Of a stretch of 42,629 bases of DNA, positions 35,834 to 42,629 are shown one piece after another. Source of the stretch: Bacteroidota bacterium (GTDB lineage Bacteria; Bacteroidota; Ignavibacteria; Ignavibacteriales; Melioribacteraceae); the NCBI GenBank assembly GCA_021824635.1, contig JAKAKD010000060.1, positions 1-42,629 of the forward strand, read 5' to 3'. Each line of letters begins with the position of its first letter. The stretch's first letter is position 1. The notes under the pieces were generated by a model, which saw only the letters and a list, made by a program, of their open reading frames with translations, did not search any database and had not been told where the DNA came from. A program made the position numbers and the translations under genes.

Positions 35834-37444
35834 ATGAGTATTTTGAAAAATATTCAAAAACGTAAGACCTTTGCTATCATAAGTCACCCGGATGCCGGTA
35901 AGACAACGTTAACGGAAAAGCTTCTTCTATATAGCGGCGCTATTCAGATTGCAGGTGCTGTAAAATCGAATAAGATAAAGAAAACCGCAGCTTCTGACTT
36001 TCTTGAAATTGAAAAGCAGAGAGGAATTTCAGTTGCCACTTCTGTCTTATCTTTTGAATACAAGAATGCAATTATTAATCTTTTAGATACGCCGGGTCAC
36101 AAAGATTTTGCTGAAGATACTTACCGCACGCTTACTGCTGTTGACAGTGTAATTCTTGTAATAGATTGTGTAAAAGGAGTTGAAGAGCAGACAGAAAAAC
36201 TTATGCAAGTTTGCAGAATGAGAAATACTCCCGTGATAGTTTTTATTAATAAACTTGACCGAGAAGGAAAAGATCCTATCGCTCTTCTTGATGAACTCGA
36301 GAACAAATTATCAATCAACTTACGCCCTCTCAGCTGGCCGTTAGGAATGGGAACTACATTCAAAGGAGTTTATAATATTTACAAAAATAGTTTTGCGTTT
36401 TTCCATTCGAACAAACAGCAAGTAGAAGATGAGATCAGGGTTTTCAATTCAATTGATGACCCGGAATTGTTCAACACTTTTGGGGATGGCGCAATTAAAC
36501 TTAAAAATGATATTGATCTAGTAGATGGAATCTACGAAGATTTTGATATTAACAAGTATAAAGCCGGGCTGCAAGCACCCGTGTTTTTCGGCAGCGCTCT
36601 AAACAATTTCGGTGTAAAAGAATTATTAGATACATTTATTGAGATTGCACCTTCCCCAATCCCGCGCGAATCAACCAACGGAACAATTCATTTAGAAGAG
36701 AATGGATTTAGCGGATTTGTTTTCAAGATTCACGCAAATTTAGATCCGAAACACCGCGACAGGATAGCATTCTTAAGAATCTGTTCCGGCAAGTTTGAAC
36801 GCAATAAATTTTACCATCATGTACGTCTTAAGAGACAAATTAAATTTCCTAACCCGGCTAGTTTTATGGGGCAATCTAAAAGTGTTATTGATGATGCGTA
36901 CGCCGGCGACGTTATAGGACTCTATGATTCCGGATCTTTTAAAATCGGCGACACTCTTACTGATGGAGACGCTTTCATGTTTAAGGGAATCCCAAGTTTC
37001 TCTTCAGAGATATTCAGGGAGCTAAGAAACACCGATCCGTTCAAAACAAAACAACTTGAGAAAGGAATTAGCCAATTAACGGACGAAGGACTGGCTCAGT
37101 TGTTCACACAGAATTATGGAAACAGAAAAGTTATAGGTGTTGTAGGCCCGCTGCAATTTGATGTAATCAAATTCAGACTTCTTCATGAATTCGGCGCGAA
37201 CTGCGAGTTCATTAATTACCCTTCTTATAAAGCATGCTGGGTTAAATATGAGAACAAAGATGATATAGCAAGTCTGATGAGTCTTTGGTCAAACAATCTA
37301 TTTTATGACAAGAATAAAAATCTCGTTTACATTGCTGAATCTCAATATTCATTAGACAGGGCAAAGGAGAAAAATCCAAAAGTTCAATTCCTTTTCAGCA
37401 TTGAGCATAATGATCTTACTCTTGAAATGGAAGAAGTCGCTTAA
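35834..37444 (+). CDS. prfC: peptide chain release factor 3
   Basis: A 536-residue translational GTPase, close to the 529 residues of E. coli RF3. It recycles RF1 and RF2 from the ribosome after peptide release. G1 is SHPDAGKTT (residues 17-25), followed by switch I with [16 protein letters not shown]3 DTPGH (85-89), G4 NKLD (139-142) and G5 GSALNNFG. The domain II segment [21 protein letters not shown] and the C-terminal [14 protein letters not shown] are RF3-specific rather than EF-G-like. GGGA lies upstream of the ATG. It is a single-gene unit ended by a hairpin at 37454-37483. Confidence 0.96.
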   Translation: MSILKNIQKRKTFAIISHPDAGKTTLTEKLLLYSGAIQIAGAVKSNKIKKTAASDFLEIEKQRGISVATSVLSFEYKNAIINLLDTPGHKDFAEDTYRTLTAVDSVILVIDCVKGVEEQTEKLMQVCRMRNTPVIVFINKLDREGKDPIALLDELENKLSINLRPLSWPLGMGTTFKGVYNIYKNSFAFFHSNKQQVEDEIRVFNSIDDPELFNTFGDGAIKLKNDIDLVDGIYEDFDINKYKAGLQAPVFFGSALNNFGVKELLDTFIEIAPSPIPRESTNGTIHLEENGFSGFVFKIHANLDPKHRDRIAFLRICSGKFERNKFYHHVRLKRQIKFPNPASFMGQSKSVIDDAYAGDVIGLYDSGSFKIGDTLTDGDAFMFKGIPSFSSEIFRELRNTDPFKTKQLEKGISQLTDEGLAQLFTQNYGNRKVIGVVGPLQFDVIKFRLLHEFGANCEFINYPSYKACWVKYENKDDIASLMSLWSNNLFYDKNKNLVYIAESQYSLDRAKEKNPKVQFLFSIEHNDLTLEMEEVA

Positions 37445-37453
37445 TTAATAACT

Positions 37454-37483
37454 GCCGGTATCTCTGTTTAATGAAATGCCGGC
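37454..37483 (+). terminator. rho-independent-like hairpin after prfC
   Basis: GCCGGTAT (37454-37461) pairs with ATGCCGGC (37476-37483), seven Watson-Crick pairs plus one G-T, around a 14-nt loop. It is followed by TTTAACAATTTATTTTTT. It begins nine nt after the prfC stop and ends just before the convergent arsM stop. Confidence 0.6.
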
Positions 37484-37492
37484 TTTAACAAT

Positions 37493-38302
37493 TTATTTTT
37501 TATCAGCGGTTACCGTTATACTAAAAATTCCTATTTGACTTTTTCTAAACGATGCAACCTCCTCGTCACTCAAATAATTTGTCAAAATTTCATCCGGTAA
37601 GTCAATCACCTTTGTTTTTTTTACTTCAACATTTTCAAAACCGGAATCGGAAATGATTTTTAAGTACTCATCATATTGAACAGCTCCTGCAACGCACCCG
37701 GCATACATTTCTGCCGACTTTTTCAAATTCGCAGGCAACTCACCTTTGATTACAATATCAGAGACACAAAAATGACCGCCCGGTTTCAATATTCTAAATA
37801 TCTCTCCAAATGCTTTTCGTTTGCCGGGAACAAGATTCAAGACGCAATTGCTTACAACAACATCCACAAAAGAACTTTCGAGCGGAATTGCTTCAATTTC
37901 TCCGAGATAAAATTCAACGTTTTCGAAACCAAGTTTTTTCTTGTTTCTGTTCGCCATGTCAATCATTTCTTTCGTCATATCTATGCCAATTACTTTCCCC
38001 TCATTACCAACAAGCGCATGCGCAACGAAAACATCATTACCTGCACCCGAGCCTAGGTCAACAACTATGTTGCCTTTTTTAATTCCGGCAAATTCTGTTG
38101 GAAGTCCGCACCCTAAACCCAGATCCGCATCCTTGACATAGCCATCAAGATCATCATATTCATCCTTCATAACAGTATAGCCGACAATTTTGTTTTCCGT
38201 TCCGCAGCATGAAGCAGATCCGCAACAAGAACCGGAGTTTTTTGCGATCTCTCCATATTTCTCTTTTACCATTTCTTTAATATTTTCATTTTGATTATTC
38301 AT
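37493..38302 (-). CDS. arsM: arsenite S-adenosylmethionine methyltransferase
   Basis: A 269-residue SAM-dependent methyltransferase that methylates As(III) stepwise to methylated and volatile arsines in the cytoplasm. The N-terminus has SCCGSASCCG (Cys26, 27, 32, 33) and then GYVKDADLGLGCGLPTEF, with Cys65. The SAM motif is VVDLGSGAGNDVF. Further arsenic-binding cysteines are Cys153 (VSNCVLNL) and Cys203 (YAGCVAGA). This set of an N-terminal Cys, SNCVLNL and AGC is the diagnostic arrangement of ArsM. AAAGGAG lies five nt before the ATG. The gene follows arsR by 16 nt, so arsenic-responsive expression is expected. No efflux pump gene accompanies it in this window. Confidence 0.94.
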   Translation of the reverse strand: MNNQNENIKEMVKEKYGEIAKNSGSCCGSASCCGTENKIVGYTVMKDEYDDLDGYVKDADLGLGCGLPTEFAGIKKGNIVVDLGSGAGNDVFVAHALVGNEGKVIGIDMTKEMIDMANRNKKKLGFENVEFYLGEIEAIPLESSFVDVVVSNCVLNLVPGKRKAFGEIFRILKPGGHFCVSDIVIKGELPANLKKSAEMYAGCVAGAVQYDEYLKIISDSGFENVEVKKTKVIDLPDEILTNYLSDEEVASFRKSQIGIFSITVTADKK

Positions 38303-38318
38303 ACAAGCTCCTTTGTTC

Positions 38319-38633
38319 TTAGCAGCATACTTTCTTAAATAATTTATTTATTTCTTCTTTGGCTTTCTCCATTACTTTTGTGTTCAAGCAGTAGCAAACC
38401 TTTGGCCCGTCAATTTCTCCTTCTATAAGCCCGACTCGTTTTAATTCTTTTAGATGCTGAGATACCGTTGCTTGTGCCAGCGGCATCAGCTCCACAATAT
38501 CGCCACAGACACAAACATTTTTAGCTGATAAAATTTTTAAAATTTTAATCCTCGCCGGATGCGAAAGCGCTTTGGCGATGTCCGCCAAATTCATTTCTTC
38601 TTGTGTAAATTCTTCAAGTTTAGATTTTGCCAT
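38319..38633 (-). CDS. arsR: ArsR/SmtB-family metalloregulator
   Basis: A 104-residue winged-helix repressor. [14 protein letters not shown] is the typical first helix pair, followed by [12 protein letters not shown] with Cys41 and Cys43 in the position of the arsenic-sensing CxC of ArsR, the recognition helix [17 protein letters not shown], and a wing with GPKVCYCLN (Cys80/Cys82). The C-terminus ends KVCC (Cys103/104). Extra Cys pairs beyond the CxC are notable. As(III) binding should release the operator. AAGGAGG lies seven nt before the ATG; the overlapping ATG six nt upstream is out of frame. It heads the arsR-arsM operon. Confidence 0.92.
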   Translation of the reverse strand: MAKSKLEEFTQEEMNLADIAKALSHPARIKILKILSAKNVCVCGDIVELMPLAQATVSQHLKELKRVGLIEGEIDGPKVCYCLNTKVMEKAKEEINKLFKKVCC

Positions 38634-38644
38634 CCATGCCCTCC

Positions 38645-38671
38645 TTATCGTTCATCGCAAATATACGATAA
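38645..38671. promoter_or_regulatory. candidate ArsR operator upstream of arsR
   Basis: TTATCGT (38645-38651) and ACGATAA (38665-38671) form a perfect 7-13-7 inverted repeat, with an overlapping imperfect palindrome ATCG...CGAT centred in it (38654-38669). It lies 12-38 nt upstream of the arsR start, where a repressor site would overlap the leader or promoter. ArsR-family proteins bind such imperfect AT-rich dyads. Binding itself is inference. Confidence 0.45.
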
Positions 38672-38763
38672 AGATGATTGGGCAGTCAAGGAAAAAATTC
38701 ATCAATAAAATTGTTTTTTTTGTAAAGGAATAGATGTGGGGAAGGTGTACTTATATAATCTAG

Positions 38764-38791
38764 GTAGAGACACAATAATTTGTGTCTCTAC
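38764..38791. repeat. perfect 12-4-12 palindrome downstream of the M28 peptidase gene
   Basis: GTAGAGACACAA (38764-38775) and TTGTGTCTCTAC (38780-38791) are exact reverse complements around TAAT; a further G-T and A-T pair extend the stem. It begins 14 nt past the peptidase stop. It has no T-run on the minus strand. Its GTAGAGAC...GTCTCTAC ends resemble dispersed palindromic repeats known from several bacterial genomes, so it may be a member of such a repeat family that also acts as a terminator. Confidence 0.6.
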
Positions 38792-38805
38792 TTTCTAGAA
38801 CAAAA

Positions 38806-40395
38806 TTAGTTTCTTGTCGGCATCTCCTCAGCTTTCTTATCAACAATTACTTTATGATCTAGATTCGCCGCGTGTAAAGCAATATTGGAAGAAAGTATTG
38901 CTGTTTTTAAAATCTTTTCGAAATTTATTTTTTCAACATCGTCGGTCGGTCGGTGATAGTCTTCTCTCATATCGTCGAAGAAAAAGACAACTGGAATTCC
39001 CTTTTTGGCGAAGTTGTAATGATCGCTGCGGTAATAAAATCGATTTGGATCTTTAGGATCATCGTATTTATAATTCAAGACAAAATTTACTGTCTTAGAA
39101 TTTTCCTCTTTCACTATTTGAGCAAATTCAGTACTCAGTTTATCTGATCCGATGCAGTAAAGCGAATCAACACTTTCGCGTCCAACCATATCCATGTTGA
39201 TATCAGCAACAACATTTTTCATAAAACTGCTATTTTCAGTTGCGTATCCCGAGCCCAACAATCCTTTTTCTTCACCTGTATTAAAAAGAACAATGATTGA
39301 TCTTCTGTTATGGTTAGAAGCAGCCAAAAGCCGTGCGGATTCAAGCACCGCAACCGTTCCGGAACCGTCATCATCGGCACCGTTATTTACTACCGCTCCT
39401 CTTGTACCAATGTGATCATAGTGGGCGCTCAGAACAACGAATTCATTTTTAAGAACCGGATCTGTCCCTTCAATAAATCCAATTACATTTCTTGTATGAA
39501 CAATTTTGGAAAATGGTTTAATATCATACCCAAGCTTTTTATTTAACTCAAAAGTTTGCAAAGCTTCTTTTGCTTTAATCATCTCATTAATTTTCTCGAA
39601 CGAGAACTTTTCTCCTGCTAATAATTTTTCAGCGAATCTTTCACCAACGGTAAAAATTGGAATGTTTTTAACCGTTTCTTCTTCATTTTTTGTAATAAAA
39701 GAGAGTGACGGCTGAGTTGTATAATCTCTAATTAACTTCCAAAAACTTTTCATTCTTTCGTCTAAGACAATAAGTACACCCGCTGCGCCTTTCTCTTTAG
39801 CAAGTTTTATCTTGGATTCTGTATTTGAATACGGTGTTGGTTTGGCTCCGTTAAAAAAATCATCTCTTTCACTATAAGGTTCACCGGATAAAATTAATAC
39901 TGTTTTCCCTTTAACATCTATATCAGCATAGTCGTCATAATTAAATTCCTTTGCAGTAATTCCATATCCAGCAAAAACAATTCCCGTTGTTAGTTTTGCA
40001 AACGATGTGTCTGCCAGCCCTCTTGAAGTCTTAATAAAATCTTCACCCAAGAAGAAATCTGAAATAATAGAACCGGCGTTATCAAGCAAATACATTTTTG
40101 TATCCATTGCGTAACCTGATGAGAGCAGATCAAAATTTTGGAAATAGGTGCCGTTATCACCCAATGGCTTAACACTATATTTTCCAAGTTCGGATGCGAT
40201 AAAAAGGGAAGCCAGTTTCTCTCCGCGGGTTGTTGTTTCTCTTCCTTCGAATTCATCAGAAGCCAGGACTTGAAGATTGTTTTTCAAATAAGTAAGACTG
40301 GTTTTTTCATCAACTTTTACTTGGGAAAAAACTAATGAAGCTGTGGTGAAACAGATAAGAGAAAAAATGAGTGACTTGATAAGTTTTGTTTTCAT
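38806..40395 (-). CDS. secreted M28-family zinc aminopeptidase with PA domain
   Basis: About 529 residues from ATG 40395, chosen because GGAAGG sits six nt upstream and the signal peptide (ends LVFSQ) begins there; an ATG at 40428 would add 11 residues without a ribosome site. The middle (about 130-280) fits a protease-associated domain (GKTVLILSGEP, then KEKGAAGVLIV). The M28 core has His325 and Asp327 (SAHYDHIG), bridging Asp342 (NNGADDDGSG), catalytic Glu375 and ligand Glu376 (TGEEKGLLGS), Asp402 (INMDMVGR) and His481 (DYHRPTDD), so all ligands for two zinc ions are present. It is an extracytoplasmic peptidase, likely releasing N-terminal residues for nutrition. Confidence 0.92.
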   Translation of the reverse strand: MKTKLIKSLIFSLICFTTASLVFSQVKVDEKTSLTYLKNNLQVLASDEFEGRETTTRGEKLASLFIASELGKYSVKPLGDNGTYFQNFDLLSSGYAMDTKMYLLDNAGSIISDFFLGEDFIKTSRGLADTSFAKLTTGIVFAGYGITAKEFNYDDYADIDVKGKTVLILSGEPYSERDDFFNGAKPTPYSNTESKIKLAKEKGAAGVLIVLDERMKSFWKLIRDYTTQPSLSFITKNEEETVKNIPIFTVGERFAEKLLAGEKFSFEKINEMIKAKEALQTFELNKKLGYDIKPFSKIVHTRNVIGFIEGTDPVLKNEFVVLSAHYDHIGTRGAVVNNGADDDGSGTVAVLESARLLAASNHNRRSIIVLFNTGEEKGLLGSGYATENSSFMKNVVADINMDMVGRESVDSLYCIGSDKLSTEFAQIVKEENSKTVNFVLNYKYDDPKDPNRFYYRSDHYNFAKKGIPVVFFFDDMREDYHRPTDDVEKINFEKILKTAILSSNIALHAANLDHKVIVDKKAEEMPTRN

Positions 40396-40720
40396 TCCAT
40401 CCTTCCAAAGATTTGATAATTTACCCATTACGGATATTTGATTAAAAGCGCGTGGAAATTAAAGAATTATTTTTTCGAATACACCTCTTTAACAATAATT
40501 AACATAGAATGAAATTTTTGATTAACTGTTCAAATTATTATGTTATGCCCGGAGACTGGGTTTAGATACCAAAGCGGCGGACTTAGCTGGACACCGCTGT
40601 CTCCGTATTTTCAGCATCAAGATATTATTTGTACCTTTCAATACAGAAAGGAATTAACATTATACCCCGTTAATCTAAATCCGCATCAAAAAATTTATTA
40701 ACCAAAATAGATGAGGTTAT
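40396..40720. other. 325-nt gene-free gap between divergent peptidase genes
   Basis: AT-rich except for a GC-rich patch near 40545-40605, described separately as a possible structured RNA. No plausible coding frame with a start and ribosome site was found. It should hold promoters for the M28 and the tricorn-like genes; no clear core promoter could be assigned. Confidence 0.4.
40550..40605 (+). ncRNA. possible structured RNA or leader element
   Basis: CGGAGAC (40550-40556) pairs with GTCTCCG (40599-40605). Inside, AGCGG (40573-40577) pairs with CCGCT (40594-40598), which abuts the outer stem, and TGG (40557-40559) can pair with CCA (40669 is not involved; the CCA is 40569-40571). This gives a compact three-way fold of 56 nt. 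It is markedly richer in GC than its surroundings and lies about 115 nt before the tricorn-like start. It does not match a riboswitch or tRNA that I recognise. Confidence 0.3.
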
Positions 40721-42629
40721 ATGAAAAAAGTATCGGTTCTACTTTGCTCATTAATTTTTGTACTCTGCGCTATAGATCTTTCAGCGCAAGTTGAAGTACG
40801 CATGGTGCAAAACCCCGACGTTTCAAAGACACATATCGTCTTTACGTATGCAGGTGATTTGTGGATCGTAGCAAAAGAGGGAGGCACAGCATTAAAACTC
40901 AGTTCGCCAAAGGGACAGGAACTTTATCCGAAATTTTCACCCGATGGTTCTCAAATTGCATTCAGCGGAATTTACAACAATAACTACGATGTATATGTAA
41001 TTCCTTCTTTGGGCGGTGTGCCAACAAGAGTTACTCATCACGGTATGAGTGATAGAATAATAGATTGGTATCCGGACGGGAAAAATCTGTTATACGTTTC
41101 ATCCATGAATAGCGGCAAACAACGTTTCGACCAGTTTTACAAAGTTGGTAAGAACGGCGGCTCCCCGGAAATACTTCCTATTCCTTACGGAGAAATGGCT
41201 TCACTTTCTCCGGATGGAAAAAAGATTGCTTACACGCCTATGAGCCAGACTTTTAGAACATGGAAACGTTACCGGGGCGGATGGCATGCAAACATTTGGA
41301 TTTTCGATCTTGAGAAGAAAACCGCAGAAAATATTTCAAATAGTTTTACCAATGATGAATTCCCAATGTGGTCTGGAAATAAAATTTATTATCTATCAGA
41401 CCGCGGCAAGGACTTGAGGGCAAATATTTGGTCTTACAATATTGACACAAAAGAAAATAAACAAATTACAAAATTCACCGACTACGATATTCATTTCCCT
41501 TCTATCGGACCATCCGACATTGTTTTTGAAAACGGCGGAAAGCTTTATCTATTAAATCTTGCAGATGAAAAATACCGGGAAGTAAATGTTAAGATTGTAA
41601 CAGATGAAATCACTCTGATGCCGCAGACAGAAAATGTTTCAAAACTAATTCAGAATACATGGCTTTCTCCCGATGGAAAACGTGCGCTCATTGAAGCGCG
41701 TGGAGAAATTTTTTCCGTTCCAGCAGAAAACGGTCCGATATTTAATTTAACTAAAAGCTCCGGTGCGGCAGAAAGATTTCCTGCATGGTCGCCGGACGGA
41801 AAATACGCCGCTTATTGGAGCGATAAATCCGGCGAGTATGAATTAACAGTAAGAGACTTAAAGAATCCGAACGATGAGAAGAAGCTAACTTCCTACGGAG
41901 CCGGGTATAGATATCAATTATATTGGTCGCCGGACAGCAAGATGCTTGCTTTCATTGATAAAGCAATGGCAATAAAAATTTATGATGTTGAAAAAGAGAA
42001 GACTTACAATGTTGATAAAGCTCTCTACTTCTATCAAGGTAATTTGCAAAATTTTAGCGTTAGCTGGTCTTCAGATAGTAAGTGGCTGGCATACTCTCGT
42101 GATCTCGAAAATAAAAAATCAGCTATCTTTTTATATGATGTGGAAGAAAACAAAACACATCAGGTTACATCAGGCTACTACGGCGATACAAGTCCAACAT
42201 TCGATCCTGATGGAAAATATTTGTATTTCGCAACTAATAGAACTCTCAAGCCGGTTTACAGCGATATTGACAATACATTCATTTATCCGAACACTACAAA
42301 CATTGCCGCCGTAACATTAAATGAAGATATTCTTTCGCCGCTTGCGCCAAAGAACGATACAACTTCCGTAAAAAAAGAAGAGGCGAAGAAAGACGAGAAA
42401 GATGGAAAGAAGGAAGGATCGAAAGATTATAAAGAAGGCGCGAAGGAAAAATCTAAAGATGGAAAGAAGGAAGAACCGAAAGATGTAAAGATCACCTTAG
42501 AAAATTTTGAGGACAGAATTGTTCTTCTACCGGCAGCGCCCGGCAATTACGGAAACATTGCCGCAATTTCCGGTAAAGTACTTTATCACAGAATGCCAAA
42601 TAGTGGTGCGGCAAATAAAAACAAAGTTG
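40721..42629 (+). CDS. tricorn-like S41-family protease, N-terminal part (truncated by the window)
   Basis: At least 636 codons; the gene continues past the window end. The start ATG has GAGG five nt upstream, and the first 23 residues form a signal peptide (ends LSAQ). The visible part is a beta-propeller region made of PD40/TolB-like repeats: FSPDGSQIAFSG, WYPDGKNLLYVSS, LSPDGKKIAYT, WSPDGKYAAYWSD, WSPDSKMLAF, WSSDSKWLAYSRD and FDPDGKYLYFATN. A Lys/Glu/Asp-rich linker follows at about residues 548-590. In tricorn homologs the propellers gate substrate entry to C-terminal PDZ and S41 serine-protease domains, which should lie downstream. It probably degrades peptides in the periplasm. The catalytic residues are not in the window, so the activity is inferred. 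Confidence 0.85.
   Translation, partial: MKKVSVLLCSLIFVLCAIDLSAQVEVRMVQNPDVSKTHIVFTYAGDLWIVAKEGGTALKLSSPKGQELYPKFSPDGSQIAFSGIYNNNYDVYVIPSLGGVPTRVTHHGMSDRIIDWYPDGKNLLYVSSMNSGKQRFDQFYKVGKNGGSPEILPIPYGEMASLSPDGKKIAYTPMSQTFRTWKRYRGGWHANIWIFDLEKKTAENISNSFTNDEFPMWSGNKIYYLSDRGKDLRANIWSYNIDTKENKQITKFTDYDIHFPSIGPSDIVFENGGKLYLLNLADEKYREVNVKIVTDEITLMPQTENVSKLIQNTWLSPDGKRALIEARGEIFSVPAENGPIFNLTKSSGAAERFPAWSPDGKYAAYWSDKSGEYELTVRDLKNPNDEKKLTSYGAGYRYQLYWSPDSKMLAFIDKAMAIKIYDVEKEKTYNVDKALYFYQGNLQNFSVSWSSDSKWLAYSRDLENKKSAIFLYDVEENKTHQVTSGYYGDTSPTFDPDGKYLYFATNRTLKPVYSDIDNTFIYPNTTNIAAVTLNEDILSPLAPKNDTTSVKKEEAKKDEKDGKKEGSKDYKEGAKEKSKDGKKEEPKDVKITLENFEDRIVLLPAAPGNYGNIAAISGKVLYHRMPNSGAANKNKV

Noticed and set aside
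40396..40428. Upstream ATG for the M28 peptidase
   Set aside because: No ribosome site; GGAAGG and the signal peptide both fit the ATG at 40395.
41982..42314. Second-frame open stretch inside the tricorn-like gene
   Set aside because: The propeller repeats in the main frame run straight through it, so it is an overlap artefact.
1..42629. tRNA, rRNA, CRISPR, prophage or toxin-antitoxin loci
   Set aside because: No cloverleaf with T-loop consensus, no regular spaced repeats, no integrase or transposase frame and no small toxin-antitoxin pair was recognised.

Overview
The window looks like a chromosomal segment of a low-GC, Gram-negative bacterium of the Bacteroidota/Chlorobiota assemblage, with an Ignavibacteria-like lineage as the best guess. 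The reasons are protein-level: a DUF5686 outer-membrane protein with a carboxypeptidase-regulatory-like domain, a SusA/neopullulanase-type GH13 enzyme, a Wzi-like barrel, a DUF1684 lipoprotein, a tricorn-type S41 protease, many signal peptides, and large soluble PAS-rich histidine kinases. No rRNA, tRNA, CRISPR array, phage block or intact transposase was seen. The placement is inference; no marker gene settles it.

Layout. 1-4.8 kb: tail of a PEBP/YbhB-like protein, a secreted M61-type peptidase with a PDZ domain, a lipoprotein trypsin-like protease, and a Tat-exported class V aminotransferase-fold enzyme. 5.0-6.5 kb: a tight operon of methylglyoxal synthase, a DinB-fold protein and a LigT-like 2H phosphoesterase, followed by a short element with 23-nt inverted ends. 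6.6-9.4 kb (minus strand): an isoprenylcysteine-methyltransferase-like membrane enzyme, an N-acetylmuramoyl-L-alanine amidase and a membrane-anchored monoheme cytochrome c. 9.5-12 kb: three adjacent pseudopilin-like genes whose products all start Met-Gly followed by the hydrophobic helix. 12-19.9 kb: a TIGR01777-type epimerase, the DUF5686/GH13 pair, a DUF1684 lipoprotein and a PLP-dependent decarboxylase.

19.97-32.4 kb is a signalling island of eight co-oriented genes: four PAS-rich histidine kinases, one NarL-type response regulator and three stand-alone receiver proteins. Two receivers are degenerate: the protein at 26710-27105 lacks the acidic pocket and the phospho-acceptor, and the N-terminal receiver of the kinase at 27549-29411 has Ala in place of the phospho-Asp. 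The two gaps flanking the first stand-alone receiver gene carry repeated ACTACAA words, including a perfect 7-4-7 palindrome, and are candidate operators for the upstream NarL-type regulator.

32.4-42.6 kb holds a Wzi-like outer-membrane protein, a POT/PTR2-type transporter, release factor 3, an arsR-arsM arsenic pair with a candidate operator, an M28 peptidase with a strong 12-4-12 palindrome just past its end, a GC-rich foldable element in the next gap, and the 5' two-thirds or less of a tricorn-like S41 protease gene that runs off the window. Recurrent themes are envelope/secreted proteolysis (M61, trypsin-like, M28, tricorn), envelope maintenance, and multi-input phosphorelay signalling. 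I did not find a clearly new system; the strongest leads are the receiver/kinase island with its repeated motif and the Met-Gly pseudopilin triad.
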